Shown: positions 1-9,142 of the stretch, piece after piece
Layout of the letters: each line of letters begins with the position of its first letter
How positions within the stretch are numbered: the stretch's first letter is position 1
Source of the DNA: Xanthobacteraceae bacterium
Lineage (GTDB): Bacteria; Pseudomonadota; Alphaproteobacteria; Rhizobiales; Xanthobacteraceae
NCBI GenBank assembly: GCA_031291445.1
Contig: JARLJA010000147.1
Coordinates: 1 to 64,000, forward strand
DNA length: 64,000 nt
Direction of reading: 5' to 3'
The notes under the pieces: generated by a model
What the model saw: the letters and a program-made list of their open reading frames with translations, nothing else
The model's database searches: none
Told to the model about the DNA's origin: nothing
Made by a program: the position numbers and the translations under genes

Positions 1-3000
1 GCCGGCGGGTTCGGTGGCGGCGGTGGCGCCGGCGGCAGCGGGTTTGGCGCCGGGCAAAATGGTTGCGGCGCCGCGGGCTGCACCAGTTCGTCGGGCGCCG
101 GCGGCCTCGGCGGCGTTGCCGGATTCGGCGGCGGTGTCGGCTCCGTCGGCGGCGTGACCGGCGTCAGCCTGGCCACCGGCGGTGGCGGCGGCGATGGCTA
201 TGGCGGCGCCATTTTCGTCAACAACGGCGGTTCGCTGACCATTACCGGCAATTCGACCTTCGCCGGCAACACCGCGATCGGGGGCGCCAGCCTCAATGGC
301 GGCCTGGCTGGCGGCGCCGCGGGCACGGACCTGTTCCTGATGACGGGCGCCACGGTGAACATCGCGCCGGGCGCCGGCAACGTGGTCACCTTCAACGGCA
401 CCATCGCCGACAACAGCAGCGCCTCGATCGGCACGCCGACCACCGCGCTCTACGCCAATTATCCGGCGAGCGCCGGCGCCAGCCTGACGGTCTACAGCGG
501 TCTGACGGTGTTCAATGGTCAGAACACCTATTCCGGCCAGACCGTCATCAACGGCGGCGCGCTTGGCGGCCCGCTCAACCCCGGCACGAACACCTCGGGC
601 GCGCCGAACTATGCGCTGACCGATGGCGCGCTGCAGGCCAACGACGGCGTGGGTCTGCCGACCGCCAGCAGTCTGAATTTCAGCGGGCCGGGCCAGTACA
701 CCGGCGGCGTGCTGCAGGTCAGCAACGGCAAGTTCAGCCGATATGTGAGTACAAGTCCCAACCCGGATGGCGGCATCAATCCGGGCAGCGTCGAATGGAC
801 CGGGTCGGGCGGTTTTGCGGCGATCAACCGCGCCCTGACCGTCACGCTCGATGCCAATGCGCCGCTGACGTGGGGCGCTGGCGGGTTCGTGCCCTACGGC
901 TCGTCGCTGATCTTCGGGTCAGCGAATTCGAACCAGATGGTGACGTTCACCAATTCGTTCTCGACCGACGGGACCATCGCGGCGGGTACGGCGGCCAGTA
1001 TCCTCGTCGCCAACAACGGCATCGCGGCAGGTTCGGTCGCCACCATATCCGGTGCCATCACTGGCTCCGGCGACCTCAGCATCGGCGGTGGCGGCTTCAA
1101 CGGCACCCTGATCCTGAGCGGAGCCAACAGCTACACCGGCGCCACGGTCGTCAACAGTGGCACGCTGGCCCTGAGCGGCAGCGGCTCGATCGCCAGTTCA
1201 TCGAGCCTGACACTCTCGAACGTCGGAACGCTCGACATCTCGATGACAACGTCGGGTGCCACGATCCCGACGCTGACAGGCAGCGGCAATGTCCTGCTGG
1301 GCAATCAGGAGCTGACGGTCGCCAACGGCGGCAGCTTCAGCGGCGTACTGGCCGACGGCGGGGTCGGCGGCGGCACCGGCGGAAGCCTGATCATCGCCGG
1401 CGGCATCGAAACGCTCACCGGAACCAACACCTACACCGGCGACACCACAATCAACTCTGGCGCGACCCTGGCGCTGGCTGGGTCGGGTTCGATCGCCAAC
1501 TCGAAGCCGGTGGTCGTCAACGGCACCTTCGATATCTCGCAGACCACCTATGGTGCGTCGATCACGAGCCTGCAGGGCGCGAATACGGGCCAGGTGCTGA
1601 TCGGCCAGAACTTGCTGGTGATCACCAACGCGTCGACGACCTTTGCGGGCGACATCAACGACGGCGGTATCGCCGGCGGCACGGGCGGCAACCTGCTGAT
1701 CTCCGGCGGCGTGCAGACACTGTCCGGTATCAACACCTATACCGGGGTTACCATCATCGCACCGGGCGCCACGCTGGCGCTGCTGGGCTCGGGATCAATC
1801 GCCTCCTCGAGCGGGGTCGATGCGCTTGGCACCTTCGATATCTCGCAGGAGACCGCGGGCGCCACCATCGCGACCCTGATGGGCAACGGCAACGTCGCGC
1901 TCGGCAACCAGAAGCTGACCATCGCGGCTGGTTCGACCACGTTCGGCGGCACAATCGCCGATGGCGGAATCGGCGGCGGCGTCGGCGGTCAGCTGGAGAT
2001 CAGCGGCGGCGTCCAGACGCTGACCGGCGTCAATTCCTACACCGGCGCCACCACGATCGATCCCGGCGCCACGCTGGCGCTGTCGGGCATCGGATCCATC
2101 GCGAACTCCGCCGACGTTGTGGTCAACGGGACCTTCGACATTTCGCAGACCTCGGCCGGTGCGGCAATCGTGACCTTGTCGGGAGCGAGCACCGGAAGGG
2201 TGGATCTCGGCTCCCAACTGCTGCTGATCACCTCGGGCTCGACCACGTTCGCGGGCGTCATCTCCGATGGCGGCATCGGTGGCGGAGCCGGCGGCATGCT
2301 CGCGATCGGGGGCGGCACCCAGACACTTACGGGCATCAACACCTATACCGGTGGCACCCTGGTCGGCAGCGGAGCCACGTTGGCGCTGAAGGGCGCCGGT
2401 TCGATCGCCACGTCCAGCTTCGTGGACGCTCTCGGCACGTTCGATATTTCGCAGACAACAGCCGGCGCCTCGATCACAACTTTGCTGGGCACCGGTACTG
2501 TCGCTCTCGGCGCCCAGGAACTGACCATCACCAGCGGCGCCTCGACCTTCGCCGGCGTGCTTGCGGATGGCGGCATCGGCGGCGGCACCGGCGGCAGCCT
2601 GATCGTCAGCGGCGGGATCCAGACGCTGTCCGGCACCAACACCTATACCGGCGACACCACGATCGCGCCCAATCCGACGAGCGGCACGGCCACCCTTGCC
2701 CTGGCCGGCACCGGAAGCATCGCGACGTCGAGCGTGGTGGCGATCGCCACCGGTGGCACGTTCGACATTTCACAGACCGCAGCCGGCGCGTCGATCACGA
2801 CCCTTGCAGACTCCGGCACCACCCCCTCCGGCCATGTTGCGCTGGGCTCGCAGACGCTGACGATCACCAATGGCTCGACAACGTTCTCCGGCGTGATCGC
2901 CGACGGGGGGATCGGCGGCGGCACAGGCGGCAACCTCACCGTCACCGGCGGCACCCAGACCCTTGCCGGGGTCAATACCTATACGGGTGTCACCACGATC

Positions 3001-5631
3001 TCTCCGGCCTCGACCTCGGCGACGCTGAAGCTCGTCGGCGCCGGCAGCATCGCGCAATCCAGCGAGGTGGTGGTGGCGACGGGCGGCACGTTCGACATCT
3101 CCGGGACCACCGCGGGCGCCTCGATCACGACGCTGTCGGGAAGCGGCTCGACCGTGCTCGGAAGCGAGATCCTGACCATCACCCAGGGCGCGGCAGGTCC
3201 GGCTGGCGCCAATCCGGCGGGCATCTTCACCGGCATCATCAGCGGCCTGGGCGGCCTGGCGATCACGGGCGGGCACGAAGAGCTGCGGGGTTCCAATACC
3301 TATTTTGGCGGGACCACGATCAGCAACGGCGCCGTCGTCAGCGTCAACAGTTCCTCGTCGCTGGGCGCCTCGAGCAGCCTGCTCACGCTCAACGACGGCG
3401 GCGTGATCCTCGACAACAGTCTGACGATCCCGCAGCCCGTGAAGCTGGTGGGAGCGCCCCCCGGCGTCGACTTTTTCAACTTGAATTCCTTCAATCTGAC
3501 GCTGTCAGGCGCGATTGCCGGGCCGGGCGTACTCACCGCGGTGAATGGCGGCACGCTGAACCTGACCGGGACGGTGAGCGGACTTGGAGGGCTGGTGCTC
3601 GGCCCCGGCACCAATTTGACCGCGAGCGCGACCGCGAATGCTGGGCTTGCCACCACGCCGATCGTGCTGGTGTCGAGCTCCGGCACGCCGACCAATCTGT
3701 TCACCGGCACGGTGCACGTGGTGGGACCCCTCGACGTGATCAACGGCGCCACGCCCGAGTTGATCATCCTGCCGGGCGATTCCCTGGTCGGTGTCGGCAG
3801 CGTCAACGTGATGACCGTGGTTCAGGGAGGCGGGGCCAACGCGCCCGGCGACGGTCCCGGCACCATCATCCACAATTTCTCGGTGGTCGATCTGCCGAAC
3901 GCGACCTTCAACGTCGACATCGACGGGCCGACGCCGAGCACGGGCTGCACCAACGGGGCGGGCTGCGCCGGCCAATACAGCAGCGTTATCGTGACCGGCG
4001 GCAATACCTATACGGCGAACGGCGCCATCGCGCCGAACCTGCGTAACATCGGTGCGCCGGCCAACAACAATTACACTCCGCCTGCGACGACGAATTTCAC
4101 GGTCGTGACGGCCATGGGCGGCGTGCTCGGCAGCTTCTCGAGCCTGGCCCAGCCGACCGCCGGTCTGGCCTTCGGGACACGGTTCGATGCGCTCTATGTC
4201 AACGCGCTGGGGATCACCAGTTCGAATGCGATCACCTATTCGCAGAATGCGGCGGGAAATCCGAATACGGTCGAACTCTGGGTGACCCCGGCGAGCTACC
4301 AGAACCTGTCGGCGTTCAACACCTCGCTGAACCGGAACCAGAGCCAGGTGGCCTACGCGCTCGACGCGCTGCGCGGGATCAACGACCTCAATCCGTCGTT
4401 GAGCCTGCCGGCCGGACTGAAGAACAATCCACAGGCGACATGGGATTTCGGCCAGCTGTTCCAGCAGCAGCCGCAAAACCTCCCGGGCGTCTTCAAGACG
4501 CTGAACGGCGAGGTCGCCACCGATCTGCGCCAGGCCGCGGTGCAGATGACGAGCGAATTCCTGGAGCTCATGCTTGATCCCGCGGTGACCGACCGCAGCG
4601 GTGGCCTGGGCGGAACTCCCGTCGCCTTCACGGACGAGGAGCTCAGCCAGCCAACCGCTGCCGGCCAGCCGCAATCTGCCGACGGACAGCCGTCTCCGGA
4701 CAGCCAGCAACTGGCCAATGCGAAGCTCGCCTATGCCTCGGCGATGAGGGAGCAGAAGGCGGCGACCTTCGACCAGCGCTGGACGGCATGGGCATCGGCT
4801 TTCGGCGGCGCGGGGAATGTGAGCGGCGACGCGATCGCCGGATCGACCGACGTCAAGTTGACCACCCACGGGCTGGGCGGCGGCATGGACTATCATTTCG
4901 GCGATTCCGTCGTCGGTTTCGCGCTCGGGGGCGGCAGCAGCGGCTGGAACCTGAGCCAGTCGCTCGGCAGCGGCCGCAGCGATGTCTTCCTGGCCGGCGT
5001 CTACGGCGCGACGCGGTTTGGTCCGGCTTATCTGGCGGGCGCCTTGTCCTTCGCCAATCACTGGGCGAGCACCGATCGCTTCGCGCTCGGCGGCGATCAT
5101 CTGACGTCGAGCTTCAACGCGCAGAGCTACGGCGCGCGCGTCGAGGCCGGCTATCGCATCGACAACAGCATCGTCGCGGTGACGCCCTACGTTGCCGGCG
5201 AGTTTCAGCGCTTCGATACGCCGAACTTCAGCGAGACGGACGTCAGCGGCGGCGGTTTTGCGCTGGCATTCGCCAGCGCGACCGCGACCGAGATTCGTGG
5301 CGAACTCGGTGCCCGCTTCGACAAGACCGTGAGCATCGGCGAAGGGATGTCGCTGACCCTGCGGGGCCGCGCGGCTTATGCCTACGATGTCATCAGCGAC
5401 CCCGGCCTGCTGGCGACGTATGAGGCGGCGCTGGCCCCGGGTGCGCTGTCGGGCGCCAATGTCGGCTTCGGCGTTAGCGGCGCCCCGCTCCCGAAGGGCG
5501 TGGTGATCGGCGCAGCCGGCACCGAACTGCGGATTGGCAACAACTGGGCCCTGATTTCACGATTCAACGGCCAGTTCGCCAGCGGCGCCCAGATCTATTC
5601 CGGCTCCGGCACCCTCCGCTATTCCTGGTAA
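1..5631 (+). CDS. autotransporter adhesin with tandem beta-strand repeats, 5' end cut by window
   Basis: The reading frame is open from base 1, so the N-terminus and signal peptide lie outside; 1,876 residues are visible. The passenger is Gly/Ser/Thr/Ala-rich. From about 1126 to 3300 it carries about eight degenerate repeats of 100-112 residues, each containing an NTYTG-like core, a GSIA stretch, GTFDIS and an ADGGIGGG stretch. These resemble the autotransporter-associated beta-strand repeat families. From about 4780 to the end there are alternating aromatic/Gly-rich strands ending in RYSW, as expected for the C-terminal outer-membrane beta-barrel (type V secretion). The passenger should form a beta-helix on the cell surface. 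Adhesion is inferred from the family; no enzymatic motif is visible. The next gene, IalB-like, is co-directional after 135 bases. Confidence 0.9.
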   Translation, partial: AGGFGGGGGAGGSGFGAGQNGCGAAGCTSSSGAGGLGGVAGFGGGVGSVGGVTGVSLATGGGGGDGYGGAIFVNNGGSLTITGNSTFAGNTAIGGASLNGGLAGGAAGTDLFLMTGATVNIAPGAGNVVTFNGTIADNSSASIGTPTTALYANYPASAGASLTVYSGLTVFNGQNTYSGQTVINGGALGGPLNPGTNTSGAPNYALTDGALQANDGVGLPTASSLNFSGPGQYTGGVLQVSNGKFSRYVSTSPNPDGGINPGSVEWTGSGGFAAINRALTVTLDANAPLTWGAGGFVPYGSSLIFGSANSNQMVTFTNSFSTDGTIAAGTAASILVANNGIAAGSVATISGAITGSGDLSIGGGGFNGTLILSGANSYTGATVVNSGTLALSGSGSIASSSSLTLSNVGTLDISMTTSGATIPTLTGSGNVLLGNQELTVANGGSFSGVLADGGVGGGTGGSLIIAGGIETLTGTNTYTGDTTINSGATLALAGSGSIANSKPVVVNGTFDISQTTYGASITSLQGANTGQVLIGQNLLVITNASTTFAGDINDGGIAGGTGGNLLISGGVQTLSGINTYTGVTIIAPGATLALLGSGSIASSSGVDALGTFDISQETAGATIATLMGNGNVALGNQKLTIAAGSTTFGGTIADGGIGGGVGGQLEISGGVQTLTGVNSYTGATTIDPGATLALSGIGSIANSADVVVNGTFDISQTSAGAAIVTLSGASTGRVDLGSQLLLITSGSTTFAGVISDGGIGGGAGGMLAIGGGTQTLTGINTYTGGTLVGSGATLALKGAGSIATSSFVDALGTFDISQTTAGASITTLLGTGTVALGAQELTITSGASTFAGVLADGGIGGGTGGSLIVSGGIQTLSGTNTYTGDTTIAPNPTSGTATLALAGTGSIATSSVVAIATGGTFDISQTAAGASITTLADSGTTPSGHVALGSQTLTITNGSTTFSGVIADGGIGGGTGGNLTVTGGTQTLAGVNTYTGVTTISPASTSATLKLVGAGSIAQSSEVVVATGGTFDISGTTAGASITTLSGSGSTVLGSEILTITQGAAGPAGANPAGIFTGIISGLGGLAITGGHEELRGSNTYFGGTTISNGAVVSVNSSSSLGASSSLLTLNDGGVILDNSLTIPQPVKLVGAPPGVDFFNLNSFNLTLSGAIAGPGVLTAVNGGTLNLTGTVSGLGGLVLGPGTNLTASATANAGLATTPIVLVSSSGTPTNLFTGTVHVVGPLDVINGATPELIILPGDSLVGVGSVNVMTVVQGGGANAPGDGPGTIIHNFSVVDLPNATFNVDIDGPTPSTGCTNGAGCAGQYSSVIVTGGNTYTANGAIAPNLRNIGAPANNNYTPPATTNFTVVTAMGGVLGSFSSLAQPTAGLAFGTRFDALYVNALGITSSNAITYSQNAAGNPNTVELWVTPASYQNLSAFNTSLNRNQSQVAYALDALRGINDLNPSLSLPAGLKNNPQATWDFGQLFQQQPQNLPGVFKTLNGEVATDLRQAAVQMTSEFLELMLDPAVTDRSGGLGGTPVAFTDEELSQPTAAGQPQSADGQPSPDSQQLANAKLAYASAMREQKAATFDQRWTAWASAFGGAGNVSGDAIAGSTDVKLTTHGLGGGMDYHFGDSVVGFALGGGSSGWNLSQSLGSGRSDVFLAGVYGATRFGPAYLAGALSFANHWASTDRFALGGDHLTSSFNAQSYGARVEAGYRIDNSIVAVTPYVAGEFQRFDTPNFSETDVSGGGFALAFASATATEIRGELGARFDKTVSIGEGMSLTLRGRAAYAYDVISDPGLLATYEAALAPGALSGANVGFGVSGAPLPKGVVIGAAGTELRIGNNWALISRFNGQFASGAQIYSGSGTLRYSW

Positions 5632-5766
5632 CGAGCGCGCCGCCTCGGCACGCCGTTATTGTTAACGAGCGAAGTGGTCCTTGCCGGGCTCGTGTTTTTG
5701 CTCGGACCCGCTATGCATATGCGCGCTTCGGCGCGTGACAGTGCGGTAGCGAGGAATTTCCGTTCG

Positions 5767-6360
5767 ATGATGAAGATATCCATAGCAAGCGGGCGGCTGT
5801 TGTTGGGAGTCGCGCAGATTGCGGCTCTTCAGCTTGGCTTGCACAGCGCCGTCTCGGCTCAGACGCCGGCTGCGCCGGGCGTTGCCACTCCGTCGGTGTC
5901 CGGCGAAAAGCCGCAACGCACCACCGCGTCCTATGACGATTGGATCCTGCAGTGCGACAAGCGGGTCGGTCCGCCGCCGGAGAAGACCTGCGAAATCGCC
6001 CAGGTCGTGCAGGTGCAGCTGCAGGGCAAGAACGTTCCCTTTTCGCTCGTCGCGATCCCGCGGCCGGCCAGCCTGAAGTCGACCAGGATGATGGTCCAGT
6101 TGCCGGTAAACGTGTCTCTGAAGGGCAACGTCGTCCTCCAGAGCGACAAGGCCGACTCCGGGGTCGCGGTGCCGTTCGCGCGCTGCGTCGTCTCGGGCTG
6201 CGTCGCCGAATTCGACCTGAAGGAAGATGCCGTCAAGAAGCTTCGCAACGCCGCGGCCGCAGGTTCGATCACCTTCAAGAATTCGAACGAGCAGGACGTG
6301 GTCGTGCCGCTGTCTCTCAAGGGATTTGGGCCGGCTCTCGACGCGCTTGCGAAGGAATAG
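5767..6360 (+). CDS. invasion-associated locus B (IalB) family protein
   Basis: This is a 197-residue secreted protein. The start at 5767 (Met-Met-Lys) puts a hydrophobic signal peptide first, ending near VSAQ; an in-frame ATG at 5659 would add a non-hydrophobic extension and is less likely. The mature domain begins with the family-typical YDDWILQCD, followed by paired Cys regions (CEIAQVVQ and RCVVSGC) and a C-terminal LKGFGPAL. IalB-like proteins are small periplasmic or outer-surface proteins of rhizobiales; the Bartonella member is linked to erythrocyte invasion, but the role in environmental relatives is unknown. No close operon partner downstream. Confidence 0.85.
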   Translation: MMKISIASGRLLLGVAQIAALQLGLHSAVSAQTPAAPGVATPSVSGEKPQRTTASYDDWILQCDKRVGPPPEKTCEIAQVVQVQLQGKNVPFSLVAIPRPASLKSTRMMVQLPVNVSLKGNVVLQSDKADSGVAVPFARCVVSGCVAEFDLKEDAVKKLRNAAAAGSITFKNSNEQDVVVPLSLKGFGPALDALAKE

Positions 6361-6504
6361 ACGCGGGCACCAGCCCCGGCCTTGGATCGCAGGCCCGGGC
6401 ACCTACGGGGGACGAACTGTCCCAGTTCTTTCCAAATCATTGTTCAGCTTAATGAAATGCGTTAAGGAGCGCAGTGGCTCCTACATCGCATCGGACCTAA
6501 GCCC

Positions 6505-7803
6505 GTGACAGACAATCCCGTACTCATCGCCGGTGGCGGCATCGGCGGGCTGGCGACAGCCCTGACGCTGCACCAGATCGGCGTGCCCTGCATCGTCTAC
6601 GAGGCGGTGCGCGAGTTGCGCCCGCTCGGCGTCGGCATCAACCTGCAGCCCAACGCCGTGCGAGAACTCTACGATCTCGGCATCAGCGAGGAGGATCTCG
6701 ACCGGGTGGGGGTGCCCGCGCGGGAATGGGCGCTGGTCGGGCTCAACGGCAACGACATCTATTCCGAGCCCCGCGGGGGCCTCGCCGGCTACAACTGGCC
6801 GCAATATGCGGTTCACCGCGGCCAGCTCCTGATGCTGCTGCATGACAAGGTGGTGGAGCGGATCGGGCCGCAGGCGGTCCGGTTGGGCAGCCGCGTGACC
6901 GGCTACCGCAACAACCCCGACGGCAGCGTGAGCGCGCTGATCGAATCCGCCGACGGGGCAGCGTCCGAGGTGAAAGGCGCGCTGCTGATCGGCGCCGACG
7001 GCATCCACTCCGCGGTGCGGGCGCAGATGCATCCGGCGCAGCCGCCGATCCACTGGGGCGGGGCGGTGATGTGGCGCGGCACCACCTGGGCCAAGCCGAT
7101 CCGCACCGGCGCGTCCTTCGTCGGGCTGGGCACCCACCGCCAGCGCATCGTGTTCTATCCGATCTCCCATCCCGATCCGCGGACCGGCCTCGCCATGATC
7201 AACTGGATCGCCGAGGTCACCATGGACAACGCCGAGGGCTGGAAGCAGCGCGGCTGGTTCCGGCAGGTGGGGATCGACGATTTCATCCACCACTTCGACA
7301 ACTGGGTGTGGGACTGGCTCGATGTACCCGCCTTCCTCCGGCAGGCCGACGCGGTGTTCGAAAACCCGATGATCGATCGCGATCCGGTGCCGACCTGGCG
7401 GGACGGGGCGGTGGCGCTCCTGGGCGATGCCGCCCATGCCATGTATCCGACCGGCTCCAACGGCGCGAGCCAGGCCATCGTCGATGCCCGTGTGCTGGGC
7501 GCCGCGCTGGTCGAGCACGGGGTGACGCCGGCCGCGCTGGCCGCGTATGACGAGAGGCTGTGCGGGCCGATCTCGCAACTCATTCTCCGCAACCGCGGCG
7601 CCGGGCCGTTCGGGCTGCTCAACATGGTCGACGAACGCTGCGGCGGCACGTTCGACAACATCGACGACGTCATCCCGCCCGCCGAGCGCGCCGCGTTCAT
7701 GGCCGGCTACAAGGCGGCCGCGGGCTTCGCCGTGGAAAAGCTCAACACGGCGCCGCCGACGATTGCGCAGGGCGCGCGGGTTCGTGCGGCGCGGACGGTC
7801 TGA
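6505..7803 (+). CDS. FAD-dependent monooxygenase (salicylate hydroxylase/PhzS-like)
   Basis: 432 residues with a GTG start. Residues about 6-35 form a Rossmann FAD-binding fold with GGGIGG and a terminal Glu (YEA). IGADGIHSAVR near residue 160 is the DG motif, and LLGDAAHAMYPTGSNG near residue 307 is the GD motif, which together define class A single-component flavoprotein hydroxylases. The length matches the family (about 400-430). It is most like the flavin-dependent oxidoreductases related to PhzS and 3-hydroxybenzoate 6-hydroxylase, which hydroxylate aromatics using NAD(P)H and O2. The substrate cannot be read from the sequence. It stands alone, with a strong hairpin 134 bases downstream. 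Confidence 0.85.
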   Translation: MTDNPVLIAGGGIGGLATALTLHQIGVPCIVYEAVRELRPLGVGINLQPNAVRELYDLGISEEDLDRVGVPAREWALVGLNGNDIYSEPRGGLAGYNWPQYAVHRGQLLMLLHDKVVERIGPQAVRLGSRVTGYRNNPDGSVSALIESADGAASEVKGALLIGADGIHSAVRAQMHPAQPPIHWGGAVMWRGTTWAKPIRTGASFVGLGTHRQRIVFYPISHPDPRTGLAMINWIAEVTMDNAEGWKQRGWFRQVGIDDFIHHFDNWVWDWLDVPAFLRQADAVFENPMIDRDPVPTWRDGAVALLGDAAHAMYPTGSNGASQAIVDARVLGAALVEHGVTPAALAAYDERLCGPISQLILRNRGAGPFGLLNMVDERCGGTFDNIDDVIPPAERAAFMAGYKAAAGFAVEKLNTAPPTIAQGARVRAARTV

Positions 7804-7936
7804 CCCTTCCATCATTGCGGCCACATTGGCGGGCGGCAGGCGGCGCGCTGCCGTGCGAGGGGGGACCACAGTCCACGGCCCGGGCCGGCGGTGGGCTCGA
7901 TATTCCGTCAGGCCTCTTCAGGGCAGGATGACTGAG

Positions 7937-7970
7937 ATCATGGTGCGATTGAATTGAATCGCACCATGAT
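7937..7970 (+). terminator. perfect 14-bp hairpin, probable terminator of the monooxygenase gene
   Basis: ATCATGGTGCGATT (7937-7950) is perfectly repeated in inverted orientation at 7957-7970 with a 6-base loop, followed by TTTCCT. It lies between the co-directional stop at 7803 and the oppositely transcribed LysR gene, so it may act in both directions. It may also be part of a larger dispersed element (next entry). Confidence 0.55.
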
Positions 7971-8078
7971 TTCCTCTGTTTGTTTGAGCACGATCCCTCG
8001 GATCAGGTCCGAGGGCATGTTTTTTGGAAAGCCGGCTCCGTTTTTGGCTGGCGCGGCCGTTGCGGTCCGGATCAGGCT
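7971..8078. repeat. possible degenerate copy of a rhizobial intergenic element
   Basis: Non-coding and hairpin-rich. It contains GTTTGTTTGAGCACGATC, then an 8-bp inverted repeat CCCTCGGA / TCCGAGGG (7995-8002 and 8008-8015), then TTTTTTGGAAAGCCGG and a CGGATCAGGCTCT tail that runs into the LysR stop region. From memory, this order resembles a common rhizobiales intergenic sequence of the type GAGCATGATC...GGAAAACCGG...GGATCATGC. I could not check copy number, so the call is tentative. Confidence 0.3.
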
Positions 8079-9047
8079 CTAGGTGGCCCCGCGCTTTGCT
8101 TGACGGGGCTTGCCGCCGTCCAGCGCGCGGACGACGTCGAACAGCTGGTCCCGCAGCCAGATATGAGCCGGGTCGGCGTGACTCCGTGGATGCCAGGCCG
8201 CGAGCAGGCTGAACGTCTGGGTTTCGAAGGGAAGTTCGAACCGGTCGAGAGAACCGGCGAAGCGTGACAGGAAGCGTTCCGGCAGGGTGCAGACGTGGTC
8301 GGTGCCGGCCACGACCATGGGCGCGAGATTGTATTGATGAACGGAGACGGCGATCTTTCGCTGCGCTCCCAGCGCTTTCAACTGGTCGTCGATGAAGCCG
8401 TGGAAGCTCTGGCCGCCCGACGACACCAGCACATGGCTGAGAGCGCAGTAGTCCGCCAGGCTGAGAGGGCCGTCGCCGCGCGGATGTCCGCGGCGCTGCG
8501 CCATCAGGTATCGGTCCGCGAACAGCCGCGAAGCCTTGATGCCCGGCGGCACGCTCCTGTCCGTGCCGATCAGGAGATCGACCTCGCCGCGCTCGAGCAA
8601 TGCGAGAGCCTGCTCCGGCGCCGGGCCGCGAAAGGCCACCCGAATTCCGGGACCGGCGGCGCGCTGCATGCGGTCGATCAGGTCGAGCCCCAGCATGACG
8701 ATCGCGTTGTCGTTGGCGGCGATGGTGAAGGTCCGGGTCGCGGTTGCCGGCTCGAACGCGGCGGAGCGCTTGACCAGGGCTTCGAGATTCCTGAGCGCGG
8801 CGTGCAGCGGCTCTCTCAACTGCAGCGCGCGCGTGGTCGCAATCATGCCGCGCCCGGTCTCCGACGGGACCAGCAGCGGGTCGCCGAAGATGTGGCGAAG
8901 CCGCGTGAGCTGCGCCGACAACGCGGGCTGGCTGATATTGAGCCGGGCCGCGGCGCGGGTGACGTTGGCCTCTTCGATCAGGGCGTCGAGCGAAATCAGG
9001 AGGTTCAGGTCGATTCCGCCGAGATCGGCCACGGTTATGGCTCCCAT
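8079..9047 (-). CDS. LysR-family transcriptional regulator
   Basis: 322 residues from the chosen ATG at 9047 (MGAITVADL); in-frame starts at about 9101 and 9164 would give N-terminal extensions unlike the family. Residues about 10-70 are the winged HTH (LNLLISLDALIEEANVTRAA, SQPALSAQLTRLR), followed by the two-lobed periplasmic-binding-type effector domain. It is divergent from the MBL-fold hydrolase at 9143, the usual layout for a LysR regulator and its target. The roughly 95-base gap contains CATAT and ATATG arms flanking 16 bases at 9045-9070, a possible binding site. The NodD-like spacing of the HTH suggests aromatic-type effectors, but this is speculative. Confidence 0.88.
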   Translation of the reverse strand: MGAITVADLGGIDLNLLISLDALIEEANVTRAAARLNISQPALSAQLTRLRHIFGDPLLVPSETGRGMIATTRALQLREPLHAALRNLEALVKRSAAFEPATATRTFTIAANDNAIVMLGLDLIDRMQRAAGPGIRVAFRGPAPEQALALLERGEVDLLIGTDRSVPPGIKASRLFADRYLMAQRRGHPRGDGPLSLADYCALSHVLVSSGGQSFHGFIDDQLKALGAQRKIAVSVHQYNLAPMVVAGTDHVCTLPERFLSRFAGSLDRFELPFETQTFSLLAAWHPRSHADPAHIWLRDQLFDVVRALDGGKPRQAKRGAT

Positions 9048-9142
9048 ATCTTCTGTCGATTTCAAATATGGCCCGGACGCGTCCAGATTGTCCACGGTCA
9101 TCGCACGGGTACGTGACGGAGTTTGGAGCGGCGAGCGAATTG

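Noticed and set aside
1126-3300. Regularly spaced ~300-base repeats considered as CRISPR-like or satellite array
   Set aside because: The repeats are in frame, encode conserved beta-strand motifs, and are far too long and diverged for a CRISPR array.
63-4046. 1,327-codon plus-strand frame rich in Arg/Gln/His
   Set aside because: It overlaps the autotransporter in another frame; composition is that of a GC-rich shadow.
6481-7869. 462-codon minus-strand frame opposite the flavin monooxygenase
   Set aside because: It is antisense to a gene with all flavin-binding motifs; the translation is repetitive Arg/His/Gly/Ala.
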